Shown: positions 17,938-25,774 of the stretch, piece after piece
How positions within the stretch are numbered: position 1 is the first letter of the stretch
How the letters are laid out: every line of letters starts with the position of its first letter
Assembly (NCBI GenBank): GCA_946223355.1
Contig: CAMIPB010000001.1
Coordinates: 1 to 64,000, forward strand
Origin: an uncultured Corynebacterium sp.
Lineage (GTDB): Bacteria; Actinomycetota; Actinomycetes; Mycobacteriales; Mycobacteriaceae
DNA: 64,000 nucleotides
Reading direction: 5' to 3'
Translations under genes and position numbers: made by a program
Notes under the pieces: generated by a model
Databases searched by the model: none
The model's input: only the letters and a program-made list of their open reading frames with translations
What the model was told of the DNA's origin: nothing

Positions 17938-18765
17938 TTAGGACTTACGTGACGGGCAGGCAGGGTGTTGGCCAGCGGCAACGAACTTGCGCGCTGCTGC
18001 TGCTGGATCGGGTTGTGACATTACTGACTGGCCAATCAAAACCGCATCTGCTCCAGCAGCCGCAAACCCCAGTAAGTTTCGTGGGCTGGCAACACCACCC
18101 ACTGCAATCTTCAACACCTCTTGTGGCAGGCAAGGAACAATATTCCTAAACGCATCGCGATCAATGGAATCAGAAGCAAGCGACCACGCATTCACGCCAA
18201 TAACCTTGGCGCCCACGTTCAGTGCTCGATCAGCCTCCTCAGGCGTACGCACCTCTGCCAGAGCCGTCATCCCGAGAGATTCAATCCTATCCAACAAAGC
18301 CGCCATACGTGCGTTTTCCAACAGCTCCACCTGGAGCGGAACCATGTCCGCGCCAAAACAGCGGGCTTCGTGAATTTGGTAAGGATCGACAATGATATCT
18401 CTACAGATCATCGGTACCGCGGTGGCCTCCCGTGCTGCCTGCATATCTTCCAGCGAGCCTTCAAACCGACGCGCCTCCGTTTGCACCGCGATGAGATGAA
18501 CTCCCGCGGTTTCTAGGCTTTGTGCCATATGCGCCACAGCATCAGGTCCAGCCAAACTAACTACTTGTCCTTGAAATGGGACAGCGCGTTTAATCTCTGT
18601 GATAACCGAACAACCAGTTCGCAGCAGCGCAGCACAGACATCACGTGGGGTTTCCATTGCCCTCGAGCGGGCCTTAACTTCTTTGAAAGAAACTCGCGCT
18701 TCACGCGCTGCAACATCTTCTAAAACACCATTGACGATGTGTTCCACTGCAATGGATCCGACCAT
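17938..18765 (-). CDS. Indole-3-glycerol-phosphate-synthase-like protein, altered active site
   Basis: A 275-residue TIM-barrel protein clearly related to TrpC. The family pattern is retained over its whole length: V-I-T-E-I-K-R at 54-60, RFEGSLEDMQ at 100-109, LAEVR at 169-173 and VIGVNA at 188-193. Of the family's catalytic residues, the first Glu (57), first Lys (59), the second Glu (171) and Asn (192) are kept. The catalytic general-acid Lys of the R-K-D-F-I motif is Arg122 (C-R-D-I-I). The E-S-G motif is Val222-Gly223-Gly224, so the second Glu/Ser pair is lost. Corynebacteria carry a separate fused trpCF in the trp operon, so this copy is probably a relic or a repurposed paralog. GGAG lies six bases before the ATG. 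Confidence 0.8.
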   Translation of the reverse strand: MVGSIAVEHIVNGVLEDVAAREARVSFKEVKARSRAMETPRDVCAALLRTGCSVITEIKRAVPFQGQVVSLAGPDAVAHMAQSLETAGVHLIAVQTEARRFEGSLEDMQAAREATAVPMICRDIIVDPYQIHEARCFGADMVPLQVELLENARMAALLDRIESLGMTALAEVRTPEEADRALNVGAKVIGVNAWSLASDSIDRDAFRNIVPCLPQEVLKIAVGGVASPRNLLGFAAAGADAVLIGQSVMSQPDPAAAARKFVAAGQHPACPSRKS

Positions 18766-18913
18766 CTGATGCTCCGAAACTGACTAAGGCATGTGCATGA
18801 CGTATAGGTTTATGCAAAGGATACAGCCGTATGCAGTTCAAAATAAAATCGCAGACGATTAAACTGCGCACTTTTGCGACCTACAGGGGCGCACTGGGAA
18901 GCAAAACAATCAG

Positions 18914-19570
18914 TTAGTGTCTCTCCTGCGCATCAGTTGGATCGATTCCTGCATCCAAAGCATCCCACAAAACTCGTCCAGATTCCGGGGACGTTTCTAG
19001 CTCTTCTTCTAGCTTCTCTCGGCGCGTCGCTGCACGCTCGTATTTTGTGGCTTGCGGAGAGTCTTCGCCTGGCCTCATTGCCACGACGACACCAGCGACC
19101 ACTGCTATCGCACAACCCAAAATAGCCAAAACTGGCCCTAAAAATGAGACATCAGCTTGGGTAACTTGCGCCCACTCACTGATTTTTATCGGGTCTTGAG
19201 CTTTTCCACTGGTTGCTCCTGAGCTCAGCAAGCCACGCGCCCGTTCCAAATCCGCGCCCTGCACAAGCAACATCAATGGCCCGTAAGTACCTGCCGCCCC
19301 GGCAAGGGCGACGATTCCGCCCACGATTCGTCGCGCGGTTTTTCTCAATGCAAGAACTGCGACAGCACCTGCCAAGAACACCGCGGCGAGTGCCATGAGT
19401 TCGACGCTCCATGTGGCTCCAACAATGTCATGGACAGCTTGTCCTGCCTTATCATCTACAGTTGTTGCCTCGACCCACCTCATACGGCTAGCAATCCAAG
19501 TAATCAGGGCACCGGCTACTAGAGCCAGGCTGGCCAGGCGACTAGGTTTCTTCGATTGCTGCTTAGACAT
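18914..19570 (-). CDS. Trp-region conserved membrane protein (TIGR02234 type)
   Basis: A 218-residue integral membrane protein of the actinobacterial family that lies beside trpC or hisI (Rv1610-like in mycobacteria). There is a short basic N terminus, then helices at about residues 12-28, 55-75, 82-105 and 140-165. The extracytoplasmic loop contains MRWVEATTVDDKAG, and the cytosolic C terminus is charged (R-R-E-K-L-E-E-E-L). The frame is open upstream, but the ATG at 19570 gives the correct start and has TAACCT seven bases upstream (leaderless). Function is unknown. In related genomes hisI lies immediately upstream; here there are only 50 bases to impA. Confidence 0.8.
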   Translation of the reverse strand: MSKQQSKKPSRLASLALVAGALITWIASRMRWVEATTVDDKAGQAVHDIVGATWSVELMALAAVFLAGAVAVLALRKTARRIVGGIVALAGAAGTYGPLMLLVQGADLERARGLLSSGATSGKAQDPIKISEWAQVTQADVSFLGPVLAILGCAIAVVAGVVVAMRPGEDSPQATKYERAATRREKLEEELETSPESGRVLWDALDAGIDPTDAQERH

Positions 19571-19577
19571 AAATGAC

Positions 19578-19583
19578 AGGTTA
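19578..19583 (-). promoter_or_regulatory. -10 element for leaderless Trp-region membrane protein gene
   Basis: TAACCT on the minus strand lies seven bases before the ATG at 19570. It also occupies the short gap where hisF and hisI would be expected. Confidence 0.45.
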
Positions 19584-19620
19584 CCCGCACTCCTTGCAGC
19601 CGCGGATTCAGGTGAGCTAA

Positions 19621-20355
19621 CTAGTGTAGAAGTTCCAGCAAATTCTCGTGTGTATTCGCTTCGCCAGCAACAACGCCGTCCGCACCGGCCTTCCAAGCAG
19701 ACCCATCAGCCGCACTGACCTGCTTTCCTGCTTCTTCCAAGAGCAATACCCCCGCCGCGCTATCCCAGGGGTGCGGTGAAAAATTGATGGCGCCAGCCAT
19801 CACACCCATCGCTGCAAACGCCAAGTCCAAACCTACGGACCCAGAGATCCGAGGCTTGAGCCCTACTCCTCTAATACCTGCAAACAACTGGGACGATAAT
19901 TGCGAGGAGCAACCAATGTGTTGCTGTGGATGTGGTGCAACTTTTGGTAGTCCGCGTACTCCTCCGTCTTTACTAGCGGCCAACCTGATACCTAATTTGG
20001 GAAATGAGGCAACGGCAACCACCGGACGGCCATGATGTAACAAACTAACTAGGATTCCACAATTGGGGTTTTGTGCAGCATAATTTGCAGTCCCATCGAT
20101 TGGGTCAACAAGCCAAGTCGTGCCAGATTCTTCTAGGTCGCCACCAGATTCCTCACCGTAGACGCCTATTCCGGAATTTTGAACTAGTGTTTCTCTGAGG
20201 TGTTTCTCAATCAAAAGATCAGCCGTGGTGGCAAAATCTCCCCCGTTTTTCTCATGCAACCGCAATTCCGGGGCACCAAAACCTGCGTTAAAGATTTCTT
20301 CTGCGCCATCAACGGCAGCTTCTGCTAGTGCAAGTAGGTCTCCGGGACTGCTCAT
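19621..20355 (-). CDS. impA: Inositol monophosphatase family protein ImpA
   Basis: A Mg2+-dependent phosphatase of the inositol monophosphatase superfamily. The three metal motifs are present: G-E-E-S-G after VYG (about residues 71-75), WLVDPIDGTANY (about 84-95) and HPWDSAAGVLLLEEAG (about 194-209). The chosen start MSSPGDLLALAEAA follows the stop of the hisA-like gene by seven bases; the longer frame to 20433 would overlap it. In related corynebacteria impA sits inside the histidine cluster between hisA and hisF, and here that position is retained on the hisA side only. It may act in inositol metabolism. A histidinol-phosphatase role is unlikely, because that enzyme is usually a separate hisN. 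Confidence 0.85.
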   Translation of the reverse strand: MSSPGDLLALAEAAVDGAEEIFNAGFGAPELRLHEKNGGDFATTADLLIEKHLRETLVQNSGIGVYGEESGGDLEESGTTWLVDPIDGTANYAAQNPNCGILVSLLHHGRPVVAVASFPKLGIRLAASKDGGVRGLPKVAPHPQQHIGCSSQLSSQLFAGIRGVGLKPRISGSVGLDLAFAAMGVMAGAINFSPHPWDSAAGVLLLEEAGKQVSAADGSAWKAGADGVVAGEANTHENLLELLH

Positions 20356-20362
20356 GGGTTGT

Positions 20363-20989
20363 TTAAGACTCCCCACCAGAAATTTCGGTGCCGTCAAAAG
20401 GTGCTGCGTCTTCAGCTTGGGCAGTGTTTTCAACTACTGCTTCTGCGTCTGCAACGCTAAATGTTACTGGCATTCCGCGACGAGCATCAGCAAGTCCAGT
20501 GTTCAAAAGCACAGAGTCAATTCCTTCAACGGAATAGGCCGCGATTGCTGCGATATCTTCTGCGGATCCAAAATCACCGGCAACCGTAATCTGCGCTTGA
20601 GTTGCTGCAGAGATCTCACGCAGCAATTCCACATCCACTGAACCTTGCGTGAAAGAGACGAGCAATCTTTGAGTGCCTGCCTCGTCAAGAGCCTCCAAAG
20701 TCTCCCACAAATCTAATTCAGTACTAAGCCCGACAGTTTGAGCGCCATCTTCATCTTTTACCTCCAGCGCTACCCACAAAGGTGATTTCTCATGTTGAGA
20801 CACAAATTCTGCGAGCTCTTCAATGTCCCAGTGGGCAGGATCCAGAATAACCCTGTGGTTTAACGAATCTTCTAGCTCTTGGCGGGAAAGATCAGAGCCA
20901 ACACTGCCTGCTAAAGCCCCCGCAGCTTCGTTGGCGTTGTTTAAGAAAGCGGAGTCTGCCTCGATCGCTTCAACCACGTGAAAAGTCAT
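20363..20989 (-). CDS. HisA-like protein without catalytic residues
   Basis: A 208-residue protein related to phosphoribosyl isomerase A (HisA/PriA). The best match is residues 93-165, DLWETLEALDEAGTQRLLV then VELLREISAATQAQI and EGIDSVLLNTGL, which follow the HisA second half closely. The catalytic Asp near the N terminus is Glu10. The second catalytic Asp (family V-T-D-V-S-x-D-G) is Phe113 in V-S-F-T-Q-G. The phosphate-binding A-S-G-G-I is A-G-D-F-G, and about 35 residues around the first phosphate site are deleted. A Ser/Glu/Ala-rich tail is added. The frame is open with no stop or frameshift. It is probably enzymatically dead but still expressed. Confidence 0.75.
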   Translation of the reverse strand: MTFHVVEAIEADSAFLNNANEAAGALAGSVGSDLSRQELEDSLNHRVILDPAHWDIEELAEFVSQHEKSPLWVALEVKDEDGAQTVGLSTELDLWETLEALDEAGTQRLLVSFTQGSVDVELLREISAATQAQITVAGDFGSAEDIAAIAAYSVEGIDSVLLNTGLADARRGMPVTFSVADAEAVVENTAQAEDAAPFDGTEISGGES

Positions 20990-20992
20990 AGC

Positions 20993-21685
20993 CTAGATAA
21001 TACCTTCTACCCAGCGTTTGAGAACCTGATCTCCGCCCTCCGGAATCCGCGTGGGTGAAAATGCCAAAGCACACAGCGGCGAATTATCGACTGCCGCGAG
21101 CACATCCACATCATCTGTTACTGCCCATGCCAGCTGAGGGGCACGGGTGATTTCAGAACTCGTCAATTCAAAATGAGTGCACGCAAGCCCACTGCCTTGG
21201 AGAAGTTCTACGTTGTCGATGCTGAGCAGATTGTCCTTGTCAGACAACATCGCTACAGAATCCCCTTCGGAAACTTTCAATGCGCCTGGTTGAGACAGCG
21301 CACGTTTGACTACTTCACCATCGTTTACACGTCCTGGCCATTCACCGCAACCGGCGATAATTGCGCCGTCGACAAGTGCTTCATCAAACAGTGCAGCAAA
21401 GGCTGTGCCGATAGCCAACACAGCTCGCCCACCGGAAAGCCTCTGGCCGATGAGGCGGGCTCCATAGACCGAGTTCATGGCGTCCATGAACTCCAAAAAC
21501 CCTGCATCACTAGCTACGATAAGTCCGTCTGCCTCTGCGGCTACGCGGGGATCTGCAGTTATCACAGTTTGAATACCGATCCGCTGGAGTGCAGTATCCA
21601 GTTCTGCAATTAGCAGAGCATCGGATTTTAGTCCCGCTTCTGCTAAATCAAGCAGTGCAACCAGCGGGGTACGATGATTTGTCAC
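20993..21685 (-). CDS. HisH-like protein without catalytic triad
   Basis: A 230-residue relative of HisH, the glutaminase subunit of imidazole glycerol phosphate synthase. Colinear family segments are VALLDLAEAGLKS near 8, ADGLIVASDAGF near 52, YGARLIGQRLSGGRAVLAIG at 74-93 and AGCGEWPGRV at 111-120. The nucleophile Cys of the G-I-C-V-G-M-Q elbow is Gly93 (A-I-G-T-A-F-A). The catalytic His and Glu of F-H-P-E are Ser210 and Thr212 (F-S-P-T). The oxyanion P-G-V-G is A-S-D-A. All triad residues are gone, yet the frame is complete. It lies between an MFS gene and the hisA-like gene, the normal position of hisH in corynebacteria, and is spaced three bases from the next gene. Confidence 0.75.
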   Translation of the reverse strand: MTNHRTPLVALLDLAEAGLKSDALLIAELDTALQRIGIQTVITADPRVAAEADGLIVASDAGFLEFMDAMNSVYGARLIGQRLSGGRAVLAIGTAFAALFDEALVDGAIIAGCGEWPGRVNDGEVVKRALSQPGALKVSEGDSVAMLSDKDNLLSIDNVELLQGSGLACTHFELTSSEITRAPQLAWAVTDDVDVLAAVDNSPLCALAFSPTRIPEGGDQVLKRWVEGII

Positions 21686-23001
21686 TTCTTTTTAAGCCCT
21701 TTCGGTAGCCGCGGTGCACGGGGCATACGTGGTGGTCGTGGCACACGTGGTTTCGGACGCAATTTAGTCAAACGTGTCTTGATGTTGTCGAATTCGCTGA
21801 TCCGATTTCGGCCCAAAATCCAGTCCAACACACTCATGAGGGCACCGGCGATGATGATGGCCGCACCTGCGCCATATGCTCCGGCGTAACCCAATCCAGC
21901 CACCATTGCGCCCAAAAGTACTGATCCGACGCCCGTTCCACCGTCGTAGAAAACATTCCATACCGCCGATGCCTCGGAAATACGGTGACGCGGCAAGCGA
22001 GCAAACATACTGAGTAGGGACTCATTTTGCACTGAGCCAAAGCCGAGACCAAACAGAACTGCGCCCAAAACGAATGCCCAAATGGACCACTCCTGAACCA
22101 CACCTGCAGTAATGATCGCTACACCAATGAACGCCAGAATCTGTGACGGGATCATCATGGCACCTGGGGTTCCTGTGCGGTCAGCAAGCGAACCAGCCGC
22201 GTAACGTCCAACTATGCACGCTCCGCCAACGAGTGAAAGCATAAGTCCACCGAATAGTGCTCCTGATTCTGGGTCCATTTCCTTAACCGTTGCCGGCAAG
22301 AAGGAGGACACGACACCAAAACTCATTGAAATAGTCGTAAGCGCCAGCGCAGGTACGAGGACAAGTTTCCACATCGCCGCCCGCTGAATTCCGTCACCAG
22401 AATCAGCGGTAATTGGTTCCGCCTTCAAAGAAGGGATGCGCAAACACATAAATGCCGCAATCAGCGCGATTATTGCGGCGAGAACGAATACCACGTTGTA
22501 ATTGGTGAAATCTGCAATCGCTAAACCTGCAGGCAGAAAAACCATTTGAGAGAGTCCAACGAAAACTCCCAACATGGCAGTAGCCTTGCCCAACATGCGT
22601 TGAGGGACAAGTTCAGCAATCAGCGCAGACTCCGCAACACAGATAGCGCCGAAGCCAATTCCACGAAGCGCAGAGAATAAGATCACTGACCACGTGTCAG
22701 CACCCAGCATGTGGCCCAAAGCAGGGATGCCCAACATGAATGAGGCACCTGCCATAACTGGACGGTATCCAAGGGTACGTAACATCCTCGGAGTCATAAT
22801 CTGGGTTGCTACTGTTGCCGCCATAAAAGCACCGGTAGACCAGCCTGCCAAGGTAGCTGAGCCACCAGAGTCAAGTACAAAAAGGGGCACGACGGGAAGG
22901 AGGATCGACCAAGCTCCGAACGCTGAGGCAACAGCCACCATAGTGGGAACAAAACCCGGTGTCTCCCTCAAAGTAAGGTTTTCCTGGTTAGATAATGCCA
23001 C
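21682..23001 (-). CDS. MFS transporter
   Basis: A 439-residue major facilitator superfamily protein with twelve predicted helices. The start PTMVAVASAFGAWSILLPVV shows the first helix. A-G-W-S-T-G-A and R-M-L-R-T-L-G-Y-R-P resemble motif A between helices 2 and 3. After a cytosolic loop a second six-helix bundle begins near residue 215. The C terminus is a basic, Pro/Arg-rich tail (PKPRVPRPPRMPRAPRLPKG). The start codon is GTG, with AAGGGGATG upstream. An MFS gene at this place, next to hisH, is known in C. glutamicum. Substrate unknown. It overlaps the hisH-like gene by four bases, so they are likely co-transcribed. Confidence 0.88.
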   Translation of the reverse strand: MALSNQENLTLRETPGFVPTMVAVASAFGAWSILLPVVPLFVLDSGGSATLAGWSTGAFMAATVATQIMTPRMLRTLGYRPVMAGASFMLGIPALGHMLGADTWSVILFSALRGIGFGAICVAESALIAELVPQRMLGKATAMLGVFVGLSQMVFLPAGLAIADFTNYNVVFVLAAIIALIAAFMCLRIPSLKAEPITADSGDGIQRAAMWKLVLVPALALTTISMSFGVVSSFLPATVKEMDPESGALFGGLMLSLVGGACIVGRYAAGSLADRTGTPGAMMIPSQILAFIGVAIITAGVVQEWSIWAFVLGAVLFGLGFGSVQNESLLSMFARLPRHRISEASAVWNVFYDGGTGVGSVLLGAMVAGLGYAGAYGAGAAIIIAGALMSVLDWILGRNRISEFDNIKTRLTKLRPKPRVPRPPRMPRAPRLPKGLKKK

Positions 23002-23053
23002 CGTGAATCATCCCCTTCCCTAGCAAGTTGTTTAAAGCATATAGCTAACCAAC

Positions 23054-23224
23054 TTAGAGGTTTTGCACGCCGCTGACCAACCAAGCAATACCAGCTGCGA
23101 TCGTAATCACCGATAGCAAGGCTAATGCCCAAAAAGCTAGTTTATTGGCTGCTTGATACGCCGAGTAAGCGCCACCTACTAGCAGACCGGCAAAAAGGAA
23201 TAGAAAAATTACCGCAAAGTTCAT
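23054..23224 (-). CDS. Small two-helix membrane protein (56 residues)
   Basis: A short frame encodes a hydrophobic protein with two predicted helices (MNFAVIFLFLFAGLLVGGAY and a second at about residues 31-52). It fills a gap of about 240 bases between the MFS gene and the next gene. The reading frame, composition and tight fit suggest a real small membrane protein. I cannot name its family or function. Confidence 0.65.
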   Translation of the reverse strand: MNFAVIFLFLFAGLLVGGAYSAYQAANKLAFWALALLSVITIAAGIAWLVSGVQNL

Positions 23225-23245
23225 GCTAACTGTGAACTTTCAGCC

Positions 23246-23488
23246 TTATTCCACAATTTCGTAGTCGCCGGCTTTCGCCAAGACAGCGTTCATCGCGTCA
23301 ACATCGGGAGCAATGCTTGCCTTGTGCTTGATAAACAGATCTGCCACATCAGGGTCCGTCGTTTCGAACGTTGCTTGCCCCATTCCGTGCTCGGCAAAAA
23401 TGTCGTACAAAGCCTGTAGTGCCTTGCGAACGTCATTATCATCGCGGACTCCGCGCACGTGGTATTTGGTGGTCACAGGAATAGTCAT
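23246..23488 (-). CDS. Small conserved hypothetical protein (80 residues)
   Basis: An 80-residue soluble protein beginning MTIPVTTKYHVRGVRD, with an alternating strand-helix pattern and a middle segment D-P-D-V-A-D-L-F-I-K-H-K. No family is recognised. It has TACACT seven bases before the ATG, so it is probably leaderless and independently transcribed. It lies just downstream of a hairpin that ends the molybdopterin oxidoreductase unit. Confidence 0.65.
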   Translation of the reverse strand: MTIPVTTKYHVRGVRDDNDVRKALQALYDIFAEHGMGQATFETTDPDVADLFIKHKASIAPDVDAMNAVLAKAGDYEIVE

Positions 23489-23495
23489 GCTGGCG

Positions 23496-23501
23496 AGTGT
23501 A
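23496..23501 (-). promoter_or_regulatory. -10 element for leaderless 80-residue protein gene
   Basis: TACACT on the minus strand lies seven bases before the ATG at 23488. Confidence 0.5.
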
Positions 23502-23522
23502 CCTTCCTACCTCGAGATGAAA

Positions 23523-23551
23523 GACAGGGACCGCTCAGCGGGCCCTGTCTC
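23523..23551 (-). terminator. Hairpin ending the oxidoreductase operon
   Basis: AGACAGGG-A-CCGCT pairs with AGCGG-G-CCCTGTCT around a one-base loop. The arms pair over almost their whole length. On the minus strand TTTCAT follows, a weak U-tract. It lies between the oxidoreductase stop codon and the next gene. Confidence 0.65.
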
Positions 23552-23573
23552 AATGATTAAAGTGATCCGAACT

Positions 23574-25115
23574 TTAGATGCGACCGTTGAATGCCTGCAA
23601 AGCAGAATCCTCACGAGTACCACCGCGGCCATCACCATAATCGGTGTAGTCATGAATCCAGCGGATAGTGGATACCCACTTCACGGCCTTGTAACCATGG
23701 TTGGATTCAACACGCGCACGAACTGGGGCACCCAAGTAAGTCTCAATATCGTGGCCATTGCGGCTAAGAGCCAAAATGGACTGCTCTTCTTCTGCAGTTT
23801 CCACATCGAAGCATGCGTAAAAAGGCTCGCGTGGGCGGTTATCATACATCTTCTGTGCCAAACCATAAGATTCAATCATGACGTAGTTGGCACCTTCTGG
23901 GCGTGGCCCAAGTAGGCCAAGCACATCTACCAACGCTGGTCCCGTCCAGCGGGAGGTTGCAGACCAACCCTGCATACAGGTGTGTGTTGCAACGTAAGAA
24001 CGTTGAGGGAGCTTCTTTAAATCTTCAAGGGTCACGGTCTTTTCCACACCATTGATGTCATCAATGACCTGGATGGTGTAGTTCTGGAAATCGTTCTCCG
24101 CAAACGCTGTCCACTCTGGGGACTCCTCTGAAGTTGGAGGCAGACCATTGGTCCAGTGCCAGTCAGACAAATCTGCGTCGGTGTAGACTTCCTGGGTCTT
24201 TGGAACTGGGCGCATCCAATTAAGGAAGATCTTCCGGCCAATCTCAGTGATTCCTACCAATACGTTATGCGCGCGTGCACGGTCTGCAAGGGACCAGTAG
24301 GACAGGGCAATCCAGAAAATGAATACCGCAACGATAGTGGTAATCATGATGATGAAAGCCTGGGCATAACGCGTGGTCTCAACATCGCCGAAGACCATGT
24401 GAACCATGTTGTGCTCACGGTGAACGAAAAATACCAAAAATACATGGATGATAATGAAGCCAGACATCATGACCATGCCAATAAAGTGCAAGGAGCGTGC
24501 GCCCTGGTGGCCGCCAAGCATCTTTACGTAGCGAGGGAAACGAATACGCATAGCTGGTGCCATTCCCAGGCCGGTAATAATCATGAATGGTGCCAAGATA
24601 AAGATGACAAACGTGTAGGCCAGCTGCTGGAGAGCATCATACGGAGTGAAGTGTTCTACACCTGGGATTCCAAAGCCCATGTACACCTTTGCAGACTCCC
24701 ACGCTTCAGGAAATACATCCCAGCTTGTTGGAACGATGCGAGTCCACAGACCCGTTGCAAAAAGCAAGATGACGTAGATTAGTCCGTTGAGAACCCAGAA
24801 CATTACTGCGGTGCCGTGCCAGTGACGCCCCAATCCAATGTTCTCCCGGCCCGGAAGAGAAAGAACAGGGCTGACAGACAACTCGTCCATCAACGAAGTG
24901 TAAACACCTCGCTCCTTTGGAAGTTCACGTTTGGTGAACTTCAGCCATTCCGTGCCAGGAGCACAGTCGTTGCGCCACCACAAACGGGGCATAGAAGACA
25001 GCATCTCCACGCCAGAGCGAAGAAGCATACCGATCAAAACAAAGTTTATTAGGTGTGAGGCGCGTAGCCACAACGGGAAGTCTGGGTTGTCACCCATAGC
25101 CGCAATGAAGTCCAT
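23574..25115 (-). CDS. Membrane molybdopterin-dependent oxidoreductase (cytochrome b561-like + sulfite-oxidase fold)
   Basis: A 513-residue fusion. The first about 300 residues form a four- or five-helix membrane domain resembling cytochrome b561/thiosulfate reductase heme subunits, with His residues in helices (ASHLINF near 20, GRHWHG near 97) and SMPRLWW. The C-terminal 200 residues match the oxidoreductase molybdopterin-binding fold, with THTCMQGWSATSRWTGP near residue 390; that Cys is the expected molybdenum ligand. No signal peptide precedes it, so the catalytic domain's side of the membrane depends on helix number. It is probably a reductase or dehydrogenase fed by quinol. Substrate unknown. 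The two genes upstream on the same strand may belong to the same unit. Confidence 0.85.
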   Translation of the reverse strand: MDFIAAMGDNPDFPLWLRASHLINFVLIGMLLRSGVEMLSSMPRLWWRNDCAPGTEWLKFTKRELPKERGVYTSLMDELSVSPVLSLPGRENIGLGRHWHGTAVMFWVLNGLIYVILLFATGLWTRIVPTSWDVFPEAWESAKVYMGFGIPGVEHFTPYDALQQLAYTFVIFILAPFMIITGLGMAPAMRIRFPRYVKMLGGHQGARSLHFIGMVMMSGFIIIHVFLVFFVHREHNMVHMVFGDVETTRYAQAFIIMITTIVAVFIFWIALSYWSLADRARAHNVLVGITEIGRKIFLNWMRPVPKTQEVYTDADLSDWHWTNGLPPTSEESPEWTAFAENDFQNYTIQVIDDINGVEKTVTLEDLKKLPQRSYVATHTCMQGWSATSRWTGPALVDVLGLLGPRPEGANYVMIESYGLAQKMYDNRPREPFYACFDVETAEEEQSILALSRNGHDIETYLGAPVRARVESNHGYKAVKWVSTIRWIHDYTDYGDGRGGTREDSALQAFNGRI

Positions 25116-25206
25116 TGCTGCTCCTTCGCTAGAGGTAGAAGATATTTACCTCTATAAGTATTCAGTATTGGGGCCCCATTCTCAACTTTTAAATACGGGT
25201 TTTTCC

Positions 25207-25770
25207 TCACATTTTAGAAATGTTCACCTCGTCGCCCGCATTTTCTTCGGGCAAATAGACGAAAACCGCGGACCACACCACAAAAGTGGCGATAAGTGGC
25301 GCTAAAGCAAGCGCAATTCCGGGAGAGAAATTAGGAGCAAACTCAATACTGTCCCCAACGGCATTGGTTAGCTTCTCACCGTGTGGCATTGGATGAAGGT
25401 AGCTCACCACGCCAGCACCGGCAAGGTAAAATGCGACAGCCCCAATACCATTGAATATTCCAGCCCACCATACAAGGAAATACCCCTTCCTCAGGCTTGG
25501 AAAGCGATAGAAAAACCACATGGCTAACGGCAACGCCAGCACTGCCGTTAGCGCTGCAAAACTAAAATAAGTATCAGCCTGAGCCTCAGCGCCTGAAACT
25601 ACCCGAACCCCCTGCTCTTCAACGATACCCTGCATAGTAGGTCGCCAAAACGCCCAAATTCCCCCGGCGATCGCATATACAACAATCGCAAATGCAGCGA
25701 AGCCAGCTGAAAACCCCAAGGTAGGTGGAATTTTCAGCCGGCTTCTTTTATTCGCGATAGATTGTGCCAT
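25207..25770 (-). CDS. Four-helix membrane protein, hypothetical
   Basis: A 187-residue protein with four predicted helices (about residues 20-42, 68-90, 100-122 and 145-170). The first extracytoplasmic loop contains M-Q-G-I-V-E-E-Q-G-V-R-V, and the second P-M-P-H-G-E-K-L. No family is recognised with confidence. It begins three bases after the lipoprotein gene ends (stop TAA then ATAG-ATG), so translation is coupled. The lipoprotein gene and this one likely form one operon, perhaps with the oxidoreductase 91 bases downstream. Confidence 0.7.
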   Translation of the reverse strand: MAQSIANKRSRLKIPPTLGFSAGFAAFAIVVYAIAGGIWAFWRPTMQGIVEEQGVRVVSGAEAQADTYFSFAALTAVLALPLAMWFFYRFPSLRKGYFLVWWAGIFNGIGAVAFYLAGAGVVSYLHPMPHGEKLTNAVGDSIEFAPNFSPGIALALAPLIATFVVWSAVFVYLPEENAGDEVNISKM

Positions 25771-25774
25771 CTAT

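Noticed and set aside
20363..21685. Calling the HisA- and HisH-like frames pseudogenes
   Set aside because: They have no frameshift or internal stop, and start and stop positions are tightly spaced, so they are listed as coding with altered active sites.
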